From NCBI GenBank assembly GCA_030704615.1, contig CM060733.1, forward strand, positions 9,362,001 to 9,426,000: a DNA stretch of 64,000 nt, read 5' to 3'. The notes beneath the pieces are model-generated. The model saw nothing but the letters and a program-made list of their open reading frames with translations. It searched no databases and was not told the origin of the DNA. The DNA comes from Takakia lepidozioides. Taxonomy: Eukaryota; Streptophyta; Takakiopsida; Takakiales; Takakiaceae. Shown piece by piece: positions 11,233-22,514 of this stretch (the stretch's first letter is position 1; the number at the start of each line of letters is the position of its first letter). The translations under genes were made by a program, and so were the position numbers.

Positions 11233-11948
11233 TGTCGCGGCCCTTTGCCTTGAGGGCAAGGGGTTGGGACACGTGAGAGGCTGCCCCTGTGGTGGGGGCA
11301 GTGGCAACATTAGTTGCGGGGGCTGAAGCACCCTTGAGTGCCCAAGGCACTCAAGGAGGCGGAGGCGCTCGCTAGGTGGAGCCCCGCACACCGGGTTGCG
11401 GTGGGGGTGGTTCCACAAGGGGTGGTGGTAGCTTAATGGGACTTAGTGGGGGTGGCATAGGACTCACCATGGGGGTGGAGACCTTGTGGTGGGAGTCTTG
11501 GGACTCATCACGGTCCAATGGGACCGTGGTGGGTGGGCCAAAACTCACAGCCACTCATCACTGGGAATCGAGGGTTTTCGTGGTGGTTCGCCATAAAATG
11601 GCATGGTTGTTTGTGAAAGCCCCGCGGACAGTCACAGAAGTATATATAGGGAGTAGTAACCCTGAGAACGGTGCAAGCCCGTTGGTGTCCAAAAACTAGT
11701 GAGTAAGCGTGCGAGCCGGAAAGCGACCAAGGTGTGGGGAGCTATTCCGGACTGCCATCGACCAAAGGGAATTTCCACTAGGCCCAAATTGGGAGAGGGT
11801 CTTGTGGAGGAGTAAAGGGGGACCGTTGTGTCCCGGTGAGCAGCCGAAGCTCCGAGTTGGCCCGGCGGCCAGTTAGGGAGTTAGGCGTGCGCATCAAAGC
11901 GAGTAATTATGACTTGAAGGGGAGCTTACCGAGGTGAGGTGCGCGACA
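11233..11948 (+). repeat. 5' LTR of gypsy-1
   Basis: Starts TGTCGCGG and ends GCGCGACA, so the TG..CA ends sit in a short inverted repeat TGTCGCG/CGCGACA. The sequence is nearly identical to 14966-15691. A TATA-like tatatatagg at 11641-11650 is the likely promoter core. Confidence 0.93.
11641..11650 (+). promoter_or_regulatory. TATA-like box in the 5' LTR
   Basis: The tatatatagg motif lies about 300 bases before the LTR end, in the expected U3/R position. It is repeated in the 3' LTR near 15383. Confidence 0.5.
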
Positions 11949-11950
11949 TT

Positions 11951-11962
11951 TGGTATCAGAAC
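11951..11962 (+). other. primer-binding site of gypsy-1
   Basis: tggtatcagaac begins two bases after the LTR. It matches the plant initiator-Met tRNA complement TGGTATCAGAGC at 11 of 12 positions. Confidence 0.8.
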
Positions 11963-12078
11963 TTAGAGTTCAATACGCGATCGTCCTTGGGATCGGCCTC
12001 ATCATGGGGTCGGGCAAGCCAAAGTGAAAGCGGAACGGCCCGAAAGATGATGATCCTGGTGAGCCCGATGGGGGCGAC

Positions 12079-12861
12079 GTGTCACCGAAGTGGCCATTTG
12101 AGGAAGCAATTCATGCCTTTGGAAGCGATGCCGCTCAAGGACGGGAGGAATCTGAGGAGTCGGAGCCCGAGGAATTCCTGAGAGCTCCGGCAGACCAACA
12201 GATGTCTCCCATGCCAACAGCCTTTTGGGAAAGGTTGTTGGCGCAGTTTGGCGGGATGTTGAAAGACGTGTTGAAGGCGGCTAATGCCACTTCCACTAAG
12301 GAAAAATTTAAGGTGAAGCCTAAGGAACCCGACACCTTCAAGGGCGTCCGAAATCAGAAGGCACTCAACACCTGGCTCTTGGAGCTAGAGCGGTACTTCC
12401 GGGCGGCCGAGTTGAGTGACGAGGATCAGGTGGAAGTGGCTCCCACCTATTTGAGGGGCTATGCTCAACAATGGTGGCAGAAACGCCTTCACGACCGAGG
12501 TCCAAACCCGGAAACCTTGAATTGGGGTGGGTTCAAGGAACTTATGAAGAGACAGTTTGTGCCCCTCAACGGCGGGCAGAAGGCGACCTTCGATGGAGTG
12601 TGCTTTAATTGCGGGGAACCCGGGCACATAGCCAAAAAGTGCACGAAACCCCGACAATTGAACATGACTCGGGCAACCACGGAGTTGTCCGAGGATTCCA
12701 TTAGCCGCTTGGTGGAGGCAGTGGTTGCCAAGACTTGCAAGGTAGACAACTACTCTTGTGAGTTGTACCAGGAAACTGGCGCCCCGTGCAAATGGAGTCA
12801 GTTATTGTTCGTGAGTGGGATAATTTCCGGAACTAACGTGTCGTTGTTGGTGGACACATGA
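12079..12861 (+). pseudogene. gag and start of protease, gypsy-1
   Basis: The 260-codon frame has a gag core (LNTWLLELERYFRAAELSD, then YAQQWWQKRL) and a nucleocapsid zinc knuckle CFNCGEPGHIAKKC (C-x2-C-x4-H-x4-C). Only a few residues separate the capsid end (KRQFVPLN) from the knuckle, so part of gag is deleted. The frame ends at TGA 12859-12861. The preceding residues are LLVDT and the following ones ASHSF, so the stop replaces the Gly of the protease active-site DTG. The frame continues as protease after the stop. Confidence 0.8.
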
Positions 12862-14440
12862 GCGTCACACTCCTTCATTACATCGGCAACGGCACGGAAG
12901 CTGGGACTCCCGACAAGTAAAGTGGGGGCTTCTATTGAGGTGCGTTCTGCTAAAGGAGAACCACAATTGGCGACGAGGTTGGCGTTCGATGTTCCTCTTC
13001 AGCTCGGGAGTTGGGAGGGTCGTGAGAACTTCACCATTTGCGAGATCGATGGAGTGGATCTCATTTGGGGATGACCTTTTTGAGCAAATCAGGAGCGGTC
13101 ATAGATGGCCGCAAGAGAACAGTCACGCTACCGTGTGGGAATGGTGGCGAAGTTTTAAGAGTGTCGGAAACGCCCAACCCAGTGGGAGGGCGAATAAACC
13201 TGTTGTCGGCGAAGGAGTGGGCCGTGGAGGAGCCACACGAGCCCCAGTTTTTGTTCTACGTAAGACAAGTGAAGGGAGAAGGCGATGGGGAGCCGAGCCC
13301 AGATTGGATCAAGGGGATTTTGGAGAAATATCAGGATGTGATGTCGGAGGATTTACCAAGCGGCTTGCCACCGCGAAGAGGAGTTGACCACAAGATTGAG
13401 GTGATACCGGGATCGGAGCCGCCTGCCAAGGCGCCCTACCGGTTGAGCCACAGAGAGTTGGTCGAGCTGAAGACTCAGCTCAAGGATCTAATGTCAAAGG
13501 GGTACATCCGGCCGAGTAAGTCACCTTACGGAGCCCCGGTGCTATTCGCGGATAAAAAGGACGGGACGCTGCGGATGTGTGTCGATTACAGGGCTCTGAA
13601 TAAGGTGACTATCAAAAACCGATACCCTTTGCCAAGGATCGACGACCTCTTCGATCGGTTGGCAGAAGCGAAGTATTTCAGCCGGATCGATTTGCGCTCC
13701 GGGTATCATCAAATTCGAGTGGCGGAAGGAGATGAGGAAAAGACCGCGTACAAGACAAGGTATGGTTCCTATGAGTTCTTGGTGATGCCTTTTGGGCTCA
13801 CCAACGCACCCGCAACCTTTGCACGCTAATGAAAAACCTTTTCCAGGAGTGGCTGGACGACTTTGTGATCGTGTACATCGACGACATCTTGGTGTACTCG
13901 AAAACAAAGGAAGAGCACCTGGAGCACCTCAAAAGGGTTTTCCAGAAATTACGGGAAGGGAAGCTGTATGCCAAAGCTTCGAAGTGCGAATTCGGGGTCA
14001 CAAAAGTGGAGTTCTTGGGGCATGTGATTACACAGGATGGGATCAAAATGGATGACAGAAAGGTGAGAGCAATCTTGGACTGGGAGCCTCCAACTTTGGT
14101 CCCAGGAGTGCGATCCTTCTTAGGACTCGCCTCCTATTACCGAAAGTATGTGAGAAATTTCACCAAGATCGTGGGGGTGCTGTCAGACCTCCTGTGTAAA
14201 TCCAAAGTCTGGGTATGGAACACCTTTTGTGGCCAAGCTTTTGCCGAGTTGAAGCAGCAGATGGCGGAAGCTCCAGTCCTGAAAATCCCGGAGTTCGACC
14301 GCCTATTTGAGATTCATACGGATGCGTCGGACTTCGTGATTGGAGGTGTACTCATGCAGGATGGACATCCAGTGGCTTACGAAAGTAAGAAACTGAATAT
14401 AACTGCGCTACTGAGGGGGTTGCCTTGTAGTGTGGGCTAA
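12862..14440 (+). pseudogene. pol remnant of gypsy-1: protease, reverse transcriptase, partial RNase H
   Basis: The protease end runs to about 13069, where a single-base shift moves the frame to the 13038-13829 reading ([19 protein letters not shown]). Reverse transcriptase blocks follow: [35 protein letters not shown] and [14 protein letters not shown] second single-base shift near 13827 moves to the 13829-14440 frame with the catalytic YIDD (about 13876) and FLGLASYYRKYV. RNase H begins (HTDASDFVIGGVL) and stops soon after at 14440. Nothing matches the rest of RNase H or integrase. Confidence 0.85.
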
Positions 14441-14965
14441 CGCGGAAGCTACGTGCTTCCGTTCACGTACTATAATCGTGTAGCCTTGGGACGAAGTCGT
14501 AGTGCGGCTTCGGCGTGTTCCCGTACCTCAGGCCAGCATTCCAAGGCAGACCCAATTGCAGTGATTGGGGCGCACGGTTGGTTCAAGGTTATCTTCCTAG
14601 TCAAAAAGGGTTCAAGGCGAACCCTTGCTCAAGGTGATGCCAAAAGCGACATCACGAACGGTCGCAAACAAATGTTATTGCAGTAAGGCGATTCGATCCT
14701 CGGGGAGGATCGTTCCTTGGCCCTGAAGTGGGTCAATAAGAGTGCACTGGGAGGAGCTTGAGAGGCTCCACCCTTGGCCGGGACTTGGAGGAAGTCGGCC
14801 GAACTAGCTAGTGGAGAGTAGAGTCAAGTGGGGGTTTGGTTCTTACCCATAGGACGCCATGGTGCGGAAACAAACTCCTTGATGTGGGACGCCACAACTT
14901 GGATGTTTGTTTCTACAAAATGGACAAGTCGATGAGGACATCGACTCCCTGTTGGTAGGGGTGTG
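14441..14965 (+). other. interior of gypsy-1 with no recognisable coding sequence
   Basis: This stretch occupies the place of the RNase H end and integrase. I see no integrase HHCC or DDE motif in any frame. The bases just before the 3' LTR (gttggtaggggtgtg) give only a weak polypurine tract. Confidence 0.6.
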
Positions 14966-15691
14966 TGTCGCGGCCCTTTGCCTTGAGGGCAGGGGGTCGG
15001 GACACGTGAGAGGCTGCCCCTGTGGTGGGGGCAGTGGCAACATTAGTTGCGGGGGCTGAAGCACCCTTGAGTGCCCAAGGCACTCAAGGAGGCGGAGGCG
15101 CTCGCTAGGTGGAGCCCCGCACACCAAGTTGCGGTGGGGGTGGTTCCATAAGGGGTGGTGGTAGCTTAATGGGACTTAGTGGGGGTGGCATAGGACTCAC
15201 CATGGGGGTGGAGACCTTGTGGTGGGAGTCGTGGGGAGTCTTGGGACTCATCACGGTCCAATGGGACCGTGGTGGGTGGGCCAAAACTCACCGCCACTCA
15301 TCACCGGGAATCGAGGGTTTTCGTGGTGGTTCACCATAAAATGGCATGGTTGTTTGTGAAAGCCCCGCGGACAGTCACAGAAGTATATATAGGGAGTAGT
15401 AACCCCGAGAACGGTGCAAGCCCGTTGGTGTCCAAAAACTAGTGAGTAAGCGTGCGAGCCGGAAAGCGACCAAGGTGTGGGGAGCTATTCCGGACTGCCA
15501 TCGACCAAAGGGAATTTCCACTAGGCCCAAATTGGGAGAGGGTCTTGTGGAGGAGTAAAGGGGGACCGTTATGTCCCGGTGAGCAGCCAAAGCTCCGAGT
15601 TGGCCCGGCGGCCAGTTAGGGAGTTAGGCGCGCGCATCAAAGCGAGTAACTATGACTTGAAGGGGAGCTTACCGAGGTGAGGTGCGCGACA
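14966..15691 (+). repeat. 3' LTR of gypsy-1
   Basis: Near-identical partner of 11233-11948. It differs by scattered substitutions and a 10-base gain that duplicates a gggagtc motif near 15230. Followed by the target duplication ATCGT. Confidence 0.93.
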
Positions 15692-15696
15692 ATCGT

Positions 15697-18600
15697 GGTT
15701 TTTCATAATTGCCGAATTCGACATAATTGGATAAGAAATGAAAATTTCCATTCAGAATCGAATTTGAATGGGAAGAAATGCATCAACTAACGCTGGATTT
15801 GGGGATCAAGAAAACGGTTGAGAAATAAACATACGCATTTCCGAAACCACTGTCCTCAATAAACCACCACAATGAACAAAACAAACAATACAACCAGCAC
15901 GGTAATCTCCCGCCACCCTAAACCATTACCCTAATCGGCCAGAACAAGCACACACAAACCCAATTGCACACAAAACCACCACACAAAACCACCCTACAAA
16001 CCATCGGTGAATTGAAAAACAACAGTGAAGCAATGACGCAGGAATGCACTGAAGCACAGAATGGAGCAGGAGTGAAATGAATTGACAGAAAATGAAACAG
16101 AAACCTAATGTGCACTAAAGCACGGACTGAAGCACTGAAGACAGTGCAGTGCAGCAGAGAATGAAACAGGATCCAAACGAATTGAATCTTGAACAAGCCA
16201 CATGAATCGAGAGCGGGCCAACACAAAACTGAGAACATGCCAACACATGAATTCAGAACAGGCCAACACAAAACATGAAACAGAAGACAAAAAGAGGGAG
16301 TTTTTAATGTTGTACCTGCTTGTGCCGACCATTTTGGTGCCCCTGCAACCACAGTCCTTTGTTTGATACTCTCTTCCGCATCTCCGCTTGCCGGTAATTG
16401 CACTGTGCTCTCGCCTCTACACTCGTCAATCTCCACTCGCCACTGTCTGGTCTCTCCTCCCTGCTCTTCAAATTTCGCCTATTTCACTCTCTCACCTTTC
16501 ACCCTCTCCTCTCTCTGCATTCGGCCAAGTCTGCTCTTTCTCTCCACACTCCAGTGTCCAGTCGCTGCAAAACGAGCTCCAAAACTCTTCTCTTTCACGC
16601 TCTCCTCTCTCAACTGTTAAGCTCTCACTCGCACAGCGCTTACGCGTAGAAAATGGGAAGCCCAAAGGCCGGGCTCAAAGAGCGCACCCCTTATAAGCGA
16701 CCTTCAAGGATGATCTGAACCATCGCCTCCGTCCGAAATCAAACGGTCGTGCGGCCCAAATGGATGTTCTGCCCCATCCACGCAAACTAACATTAATACT
16801 GTCCATCCACACAGATGAAAATTAGTTCAACTTTTGTTCCACGAATGCACACACGTTTGGACAGACGACTGAATAGACGAATGAAAAAAGGACGAAATGA
16901 TTGTAATGACGCCATTGGTCAGACTCTGCAACCCTCACGCTTACAAAAATCTTAAAATAGATTCGAAGCCAACAAACCTAAACCCACGCCCCAAACGCAC
17001 ATGTGACCACCCACGTGACACGCCTAGGCAGTCGTTTCGAACTCAATCTGCCATAGGACACAACGATGTACCTACGGATTCATCACAGTGTATAATCATT
17101 GTCTCATATTGAGCCGTCCACAATTATTTTCGGCTGTTAGCCGCCAGGCGTCAATATTCCCTGACAGACATACGGCTTTAAGGATAGTAGATGGCCCCTC
17201 GTGTCGGGCATTCCTCGATTTAAGGTCCAGAGCCACCATAGGGACTGCCCATTTATCGAGGGATACCCGACACGAGGGGTCCATCCCTACATTAAACATG
17301 TGCAAGCAAGCAAGGCACGACAGAGCATTCCGCACACCTGTAATGCACCGCCCTCGCTGTCCAATGCAATGCGCCGGCATGTAATGACCCGCCCTGCCCA
17401 AGTGTTTTATTCACTGTAACAGCACGATCAATATAAACAGAACAATCTCAAAGTGCTTTATGGTTCACCTCCGGATTCCTCCCAGCTAATTATAATGATC
17501 GATTGTTAATGTGCAGTCCCGAATTAGTTGTGGCGATTAGCCGCCTGACTTCATTTCTCCAGGCCACTTGTCAGTATCGACATCCTTCACGCTTATTCCA
17601 GAGTCTGTTGTCAGAGCCGCACGATAATGATGCCAGACTTGTAGTCCTACTAACGTACAAGTACGATAGAATTCAGTCTGATCGCGGCCGTTATCGTTTG
17701 TTCCATAATTAATGTGACAATGGCTGCTGTCAATAAATGGAAAATTGTGCACACTTTCAATGAAGCCGAGATTTCGCCAGTTGAAATAAGCCGTTCGATT
17801 CCGCCTTAATCCACGGTGGCCACAATCAATCCGGGAGAGAAAGCATACCACACTGCCATTGGAGCGATTCAAAGATGAAAGTTACATGTCACCTCTATAT
17901 AACGGCCGAATCCACACAACACCAACTTCCCACTTTGAACCTCTCACTTGCTTCTTTTCTCACACGCACCTCTCTGGACATCCTGCACCTCTCTGGACAA
18001 CGTGTACCTCTTTGCCTGTCCTACACCACTCTGCCCATAGGGTACTTCTGAAGCAGCCTCTGAGTCTCTCCCTACTTCCTTAGTCTCAGGTGTCAACTGC
18101 ACATTTCTCACGTAGGATAGTATGATACTCAATTTTTTGTGTACTCTCCATGTGCACCAGCTAAACTTGCTTTTGTTTGTCTAAAGTTACTCCCAAACCT
18201 CCACTGGGCAGTCGCCACATTATTATTCATCCATCCATAGAATCATTTTTTCATCTACAGAGGGCTTCTTCATTATCCATTGTTCATCCATGTGGTTGAT
18301 TTCATCGTTGAGACTGAGTAGTTTGACATCGCATCCTTGAACCAGTACCAGAATTCTTACATGTTCATGTGATCTGTGTGTTCGTGCGCATGACCATCCG
18401 CAGGCTTCTCTTCACAAAAAAAATGGAATGACAAGCGCACTACAGAGGTTAATGTATGCGTCATTCAGCCTAGATGTATGCTAATGAACATTAGTGAGAT
18501 GCAGTACAAATATGTGGCGCTGGTCGTTGCTGCCTTTACCTCTCATGCATAAATGTACACTTACTGGAGCTGTTTTCATTCTCTGAACATTGGAGCTGCT

Positions 18601-19696
18601 GCATGTTCTAGCTTCAAAGGAGCTCATACTGTCAGAAGTTACGACCTGACAAGTCAGCCTATCAACGACGGTATGGGCCAAGCTGCAACGATCATCTGAT
18701 GACGATGACTGATTGTCACTTGTATTCCTGGATAAAAGTTATGTCAAAAAAGAGGTTCTAAAAATCATCTCAAATCCAAGCAACTATTCAATCCTGCCAC
18801 ATAACTTAGTTCCATTTAGAGAAGTTCAGATCACTAACCAGCAAATTGCATGTACGGTTCACCCTTTGAGCCAATTCCGCACATCTTTAAATATCGTAGA
18901 GATCTCGCAGCTACTTAGTGATGCCATTTAATGTGCGTACATGCCCACTGGGTCGCGGAGGAGTTGACGGGAACTCTGGCTCGCGCTTGCATACCACACG
19001 GCACACCACAAGAAAAGGTTGTGGCCTACCACCCCTCCTCAAAATCTCACGCTCTCTTTCGACATCTTCTGCTAGCCCAATCTCCTCCATGGTCCATAGG
19101 GCCGAATTTCTGGTCCTCCTACCTTTCACACCTGCTGCAGCTTGGTATTTGCACCATGGAGCCGGATTAGTAGAAGGCTGGAAGCAGCGCAGTTGATGTG
19201 GGGTTTTTAGTGCCACGTAGCTCAAGTACGTCTTGAATGCCACCGTCATTACGTTATCTCCTCGCAATGGAATTATTCTGCCTTGCTGCTTCCAACGGCA
19301 CCCATAATTCGTGATGCGTAATCTTGTGGGTCTCTTCAGTCGGCTATACTTTGTCAAACAGTAAAAATAATGACAACTTCCTGAGTTACCTGCAACACCA
19401 CAGCCTTCTGATCTGAATGCAATAGGGTATAACCAACGTAGTATCCTCAATGTATACATGCACAAATTCAAGCAATTGATCAATTGTTATCCACACATGA
19501 TGTGCACCGACTGCACCTCTTTCACTTCACAAGATCTAGTCTAATTAATATTGTTGAACATGATCTCTATATATATATTAGATCCTTCTGTCCAGGAATA
19601 TATCAACTGTAAACCCTCTCCATATCCACCTAATTCTACTTTTAAACGTATGTATCGATTAATGATGTCTAGTAATATTCACGTTTTCTTGTGAAT
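15697..19696. other. spacer without a confident gene
   Basis: 15918-16436 (minus) is open for 172 codons but lies in low-complexity, repeated gaagcactgaa / gaatgaaacag DNA, so I do not call it. 16380-16640 is CT-rich. 18911-19483 (minus, 190 codons) contains RRTRNSALWTMEE, slightly like the start of a Myb-type repeat of telomere-binding-like proteins. The rest of that domain is absent, so it is not called. A notable hairpin at 17192-17283 is listed separately. Confidence 0.4.
17192..17283. repeat. long imperfect hairpin, arms of about 31 bases
   Basis: The left arm tggcccctcgtgtcgggcat (continuing to about 17222) pairs with the right arm 17251-17283. There are a few mismatches and one bulged base, and the loop is about 30 bases. 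Length and pairing are within the range of plant microRNA precursors or of a very small fold-back element. I cannot tell which from sequence alone. Confidence 0.6.
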
Positions 19697-20551
19697 CTAT
19701 GCTATACATACATAGATATACCTCCAATATATGTCGACAGCAGGAAATTTCCATCTGGAGCAGACTAAACTAGTGTATGTGGAGCGGGAAGGGACGGATA
19801 ATGTACCAGTGCCCACAAGGTCAGAAGGATGCTTCGCATACATGTCATCATCCTCGATCGTGTTATTTTCTCCCATCACCCCTCGTCCTGCTAGTTGACA
19901 ACTCTCACCCGCTGCGGCGATGATCTCTTTACGGTGGCGCAATGCTTGAACCATATCCATTTCAGTCAGTTTCATAGTCATTGATTCTGGGGCACGCTTG
20001 GTCACCTCAGGCTTCCCCCTTAAGCCATATGACGGTGGTGGTTCAGTATCGGAATACTGCTGGATTAGTGAGTTGTAAGCCAAGTCATCAATTGAGGGCT
20101 GTGCACTCTCCCGAGTTACCAGCATTGAGACGTCCAGAATCTTGCAGTTTAACAGAAACGGGCCATTTAAATTGGAAGGTACTACAGTCATATGGTCCTG
20201 AAAGTGGGACACGGTCTGAGCTGCATCACAATTGTTGCCGAGGGCGCAAGCGGGTTGATTGAACCTGTCATCGTTGAGTTTCTCTTCTGAGTTGGGACTA
20301 AGTTTGTAAAGCAGGTCACCATTAGTGCATAGCTCAGGCTCATGGTTCAGGAAATCCACGTGTGGCGGCGACAATCTAGGCACTCCTGTAATGTAACGGC
20401 TGGTCGAGGTTGATCCCAAGCCCAACCTGTTTGTGTAGAGGTGCTCATTACGCATTGTCTTGAGGTCCGAAAGTTCTACCACCTGCTTCCTCATAGATGC
20501 ATCCTGCAAATAGCTGTCCAAATCCTCATTGTGGTCGTCATGATCGTACAC
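19697..20551 (-). CDS. unidentified acidic, low-complexity protein exon
   Basis: A 284-codon frame preceded by a good acceptor (CTATAG|GTGTACGATC at about 20552), so it reads as an internal or last exon. The N-terminal part is Asp-rich (DHDDHNEDLDSYLQDASMRK), and the middle is polar with few aromatic residues. A possible upstream exon is 21341-21251, starting at an ATG and ending TTGCAG|GTTGAG, but the link is not shown. A weak resemblance of an 18.9-19.4 kb stretch to Myb-type telomere-repeat-binding-like proteins is too slight to name this gene. Confidence 0.3.
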   Translation of the reverse strand: MYDHDDHNEDLDSYLQDASMRKQVVELSDLKTMRNEHLYTNRLGLGSTSTSRYITGVPRLSPPHVDFLNHEPELCTNGDLLYKLSPNSEEKLNDDRFNQPACALGNNCDAAQTVSHFQDHMTVVPSNLNGPFLLNCKILDVSMLVTRESAQPSIDDLAYNSLIQQYSDTEPPPSYGLRGKPEVTKRAPESMTMKLTEMDMVQALRHRKEIIAAAGESCQLAGRGVMGENNTIEDDDMYAKHPSDLVGTGTLSVPSRSTYTSLVCSRWKFPAVDIYWRYIYVCIA

Positions 20552-22514
20552 CTATAGGTAGCACAGATCTGGAGCTTAGACGTCCACCCATTATATGCGC
20601 CTACCAACATCGATATATATATATGAAGTTGTGAAGGTATGGCATAACCACGAGATGCAGGCCTATGCGTCACCTTACAAGACATCCTTGGAATCACCGT
20701 CCAGGAACTTCAGTACTAGATGGTTAGAAAGTACTTTCTCTCACTGCATGCATATTACTAATATTGTTTATCAGGATACATTAGAACCTGGCGTCGGCTA
20801 GTGCACTAAACGTGCAGAGCTTTCCAACGCTGGTGACCTTAGTATTTACCGTGCGTGTTCTCCACTCAACGCTAGCTTTGAGGCCGCAATGCCTCAACTA
20901 CAACATGATTTCAAGAAAATAGTTACAAGTAAATTACAACAAACCCCATCAAGATCTAGCAAACAGACAAGGGCTCTCAGGATACATTTGAAAATCACCC
21001 AGAGAGCAGGAACTAGGCAAAAGTTTCGCTTTCTGGACATACATAACTAGTAAGACTTCACATGCACGTGGTTAAATCATACATGTCTATTGTGCTTCCG
21101 ATCGGTCACTGCAAAGAGTCACAGACCCAGAACTGCACTCGGAAACGCCTTGCCACCTTCGTACATCACCACGAAGAAGCTCGGACGTTCCATATGATAG
21201 GAGTTTAAGGTTATGCACAGGATCACCCACAGGAACCGCTGACTCAACCTGCAAGAAGATGGAGTCTACGACATCCAGCAGCAGATTGACATCGTCACAT
21301 CTCATCGCCTCCGCCTCCCGTTTCCATCTGCCCCCATCCATTCCAATGCTTCAGGATCTCACAACATACAGTATTCAAACTTCCTACTCTTGCGGGTTGC
21401 ACCATTCCTGTCTTTGACATCGATCTCTTGATATCATGTAGCAGTGATCAATGCAGAGTGCGAGCAAGCGAGAGAAGAGTAATCAGAAAGACAACTCTCG
21501 TTCGGACCTATCACTGGAAACTCGCAGCTGTATTCCGCTGGCGATGGAGTGTGGAGAAAGTGTAGGACGGTCGAGTCCGCGGCGTTCTCGTCGCCAGCAG
21601 AGAACGCCATTGCAACAGCGACTGTCAGACAACTGCGAGAAGACAGGTTGGCGGCGGTAAACTGCACTGCACTGCCACACCGCACGGTCAGCCCTAAACC
21701 CGTCCATCCGCCGCGCGGATGTCAGGCGCAGTCGCCGCGCGCAGCTACCGCAGGCAGCCCACTGAGAGATTGTACAGATGCTCATCCCGCTCACACGAGC
21801 GGCATACATCTATTTTTCTACTCTTGTTTGCACTACTCAGATTTTGGAGTATTCGTTCTAGCATCCTCCCATGGGAACGCTCACGATTGTAAATTTGTAA
21901 ACAGGCATCTTTCATAATGGTCCAAAGTCCAAACACTGGGAAAGGATTGACAAAGAACCACAGCTATGAAGAAAGGTCCAGCAAGCCAACATCAACAGGA
22001 GATTGACACCTTCGGCATACATGCGAGAGACTCTGGAGTCTCTTAATTCTCTTCATAATGTGACAAGTTTGAATGGTACACAGGATTCAACCTGACAATT
22101 TTAAGAATGACATACTATCATAGTCAATTCTGAGTCAGTGAAGAAATGGCTGAATCTCCACGGTTTACCATTGTCTCTGAGATGACTAAATGAACCATGG
22201 GTATGCATTTTCTCAGATACTTGCGATGGGAGTCCTTTGCAGCTTGAATGAGCATGACAATGATTTCACATTCTCACCTTCTGATTTGTAACATCACAGC
22301 TATAATCCAGGAAGCTGTGGCTCATTTCTATGTTGCTCAAAGATCACCGAGTGCATTCCCCATCAGGCACTACCAAGCTCAATCACAGGTAACTTCTAAT
22401 GAAATTAATTTGTAAATCCATGACCGAAAGTTCACTGGAAAGATTGACACTGAGATTTTGAGCTCAACTGACAGTTTTGCTGGCATTCCGTCATCCAATT
22501 TCAATGTTGGGTCC
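20552..22514. other. spacer, possible upstream exon at 21251-21341
   Basis: Apart from the candidate minus-strand exon noted with the 19697-20551 frame, I see only short unrelated frames. 21549-21917 (plus) is open for 122 codons but Arg/Ser-rich with no motif. Confidence 0.4.

Larger units (their letters stand above)
11233..15691 (+). mobile_element. Ty3/gypsy LTR retrotransposon (gypsy-1), complete ends, integrase missing
   Basis: Two LTRs of 716 and 726 bp bound a 3.0-kb interior, and the whole 4459-bp insertion is flanked by ATCGT. Order: LTR, primer site, gag with a zinc knuckle, protease remnant, reverse transcriptase, start of RNase H, unrecognised DNA, LTR. The interior is far shorter than the 4.5-5 kb of autonomous relatives, and no integrase motif remains after RNase H. 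The coding part has a stop in the protease and two single-base frameshifts. It must have relied on another element's proteins or decayed after insertion. Confidence 0.92.

Noticed and set aside
15918-16436. 172-codon minus-strand open frame
   Set aside because: It is read through internally repeated gaagcactgaa/gaatgaaacag DNA and is Phe/Cys/Ser-rich without any motif; it looks like a by-product of the repeats.
18911-19483. Myb-type telomere-repeat-binding-like protein
   Set aside because: Only RRTRNSALWTMEE is suggestive; the rest of the Myb-like helix set and the conserved DLKDKWRN end are missing in all nearby frames.
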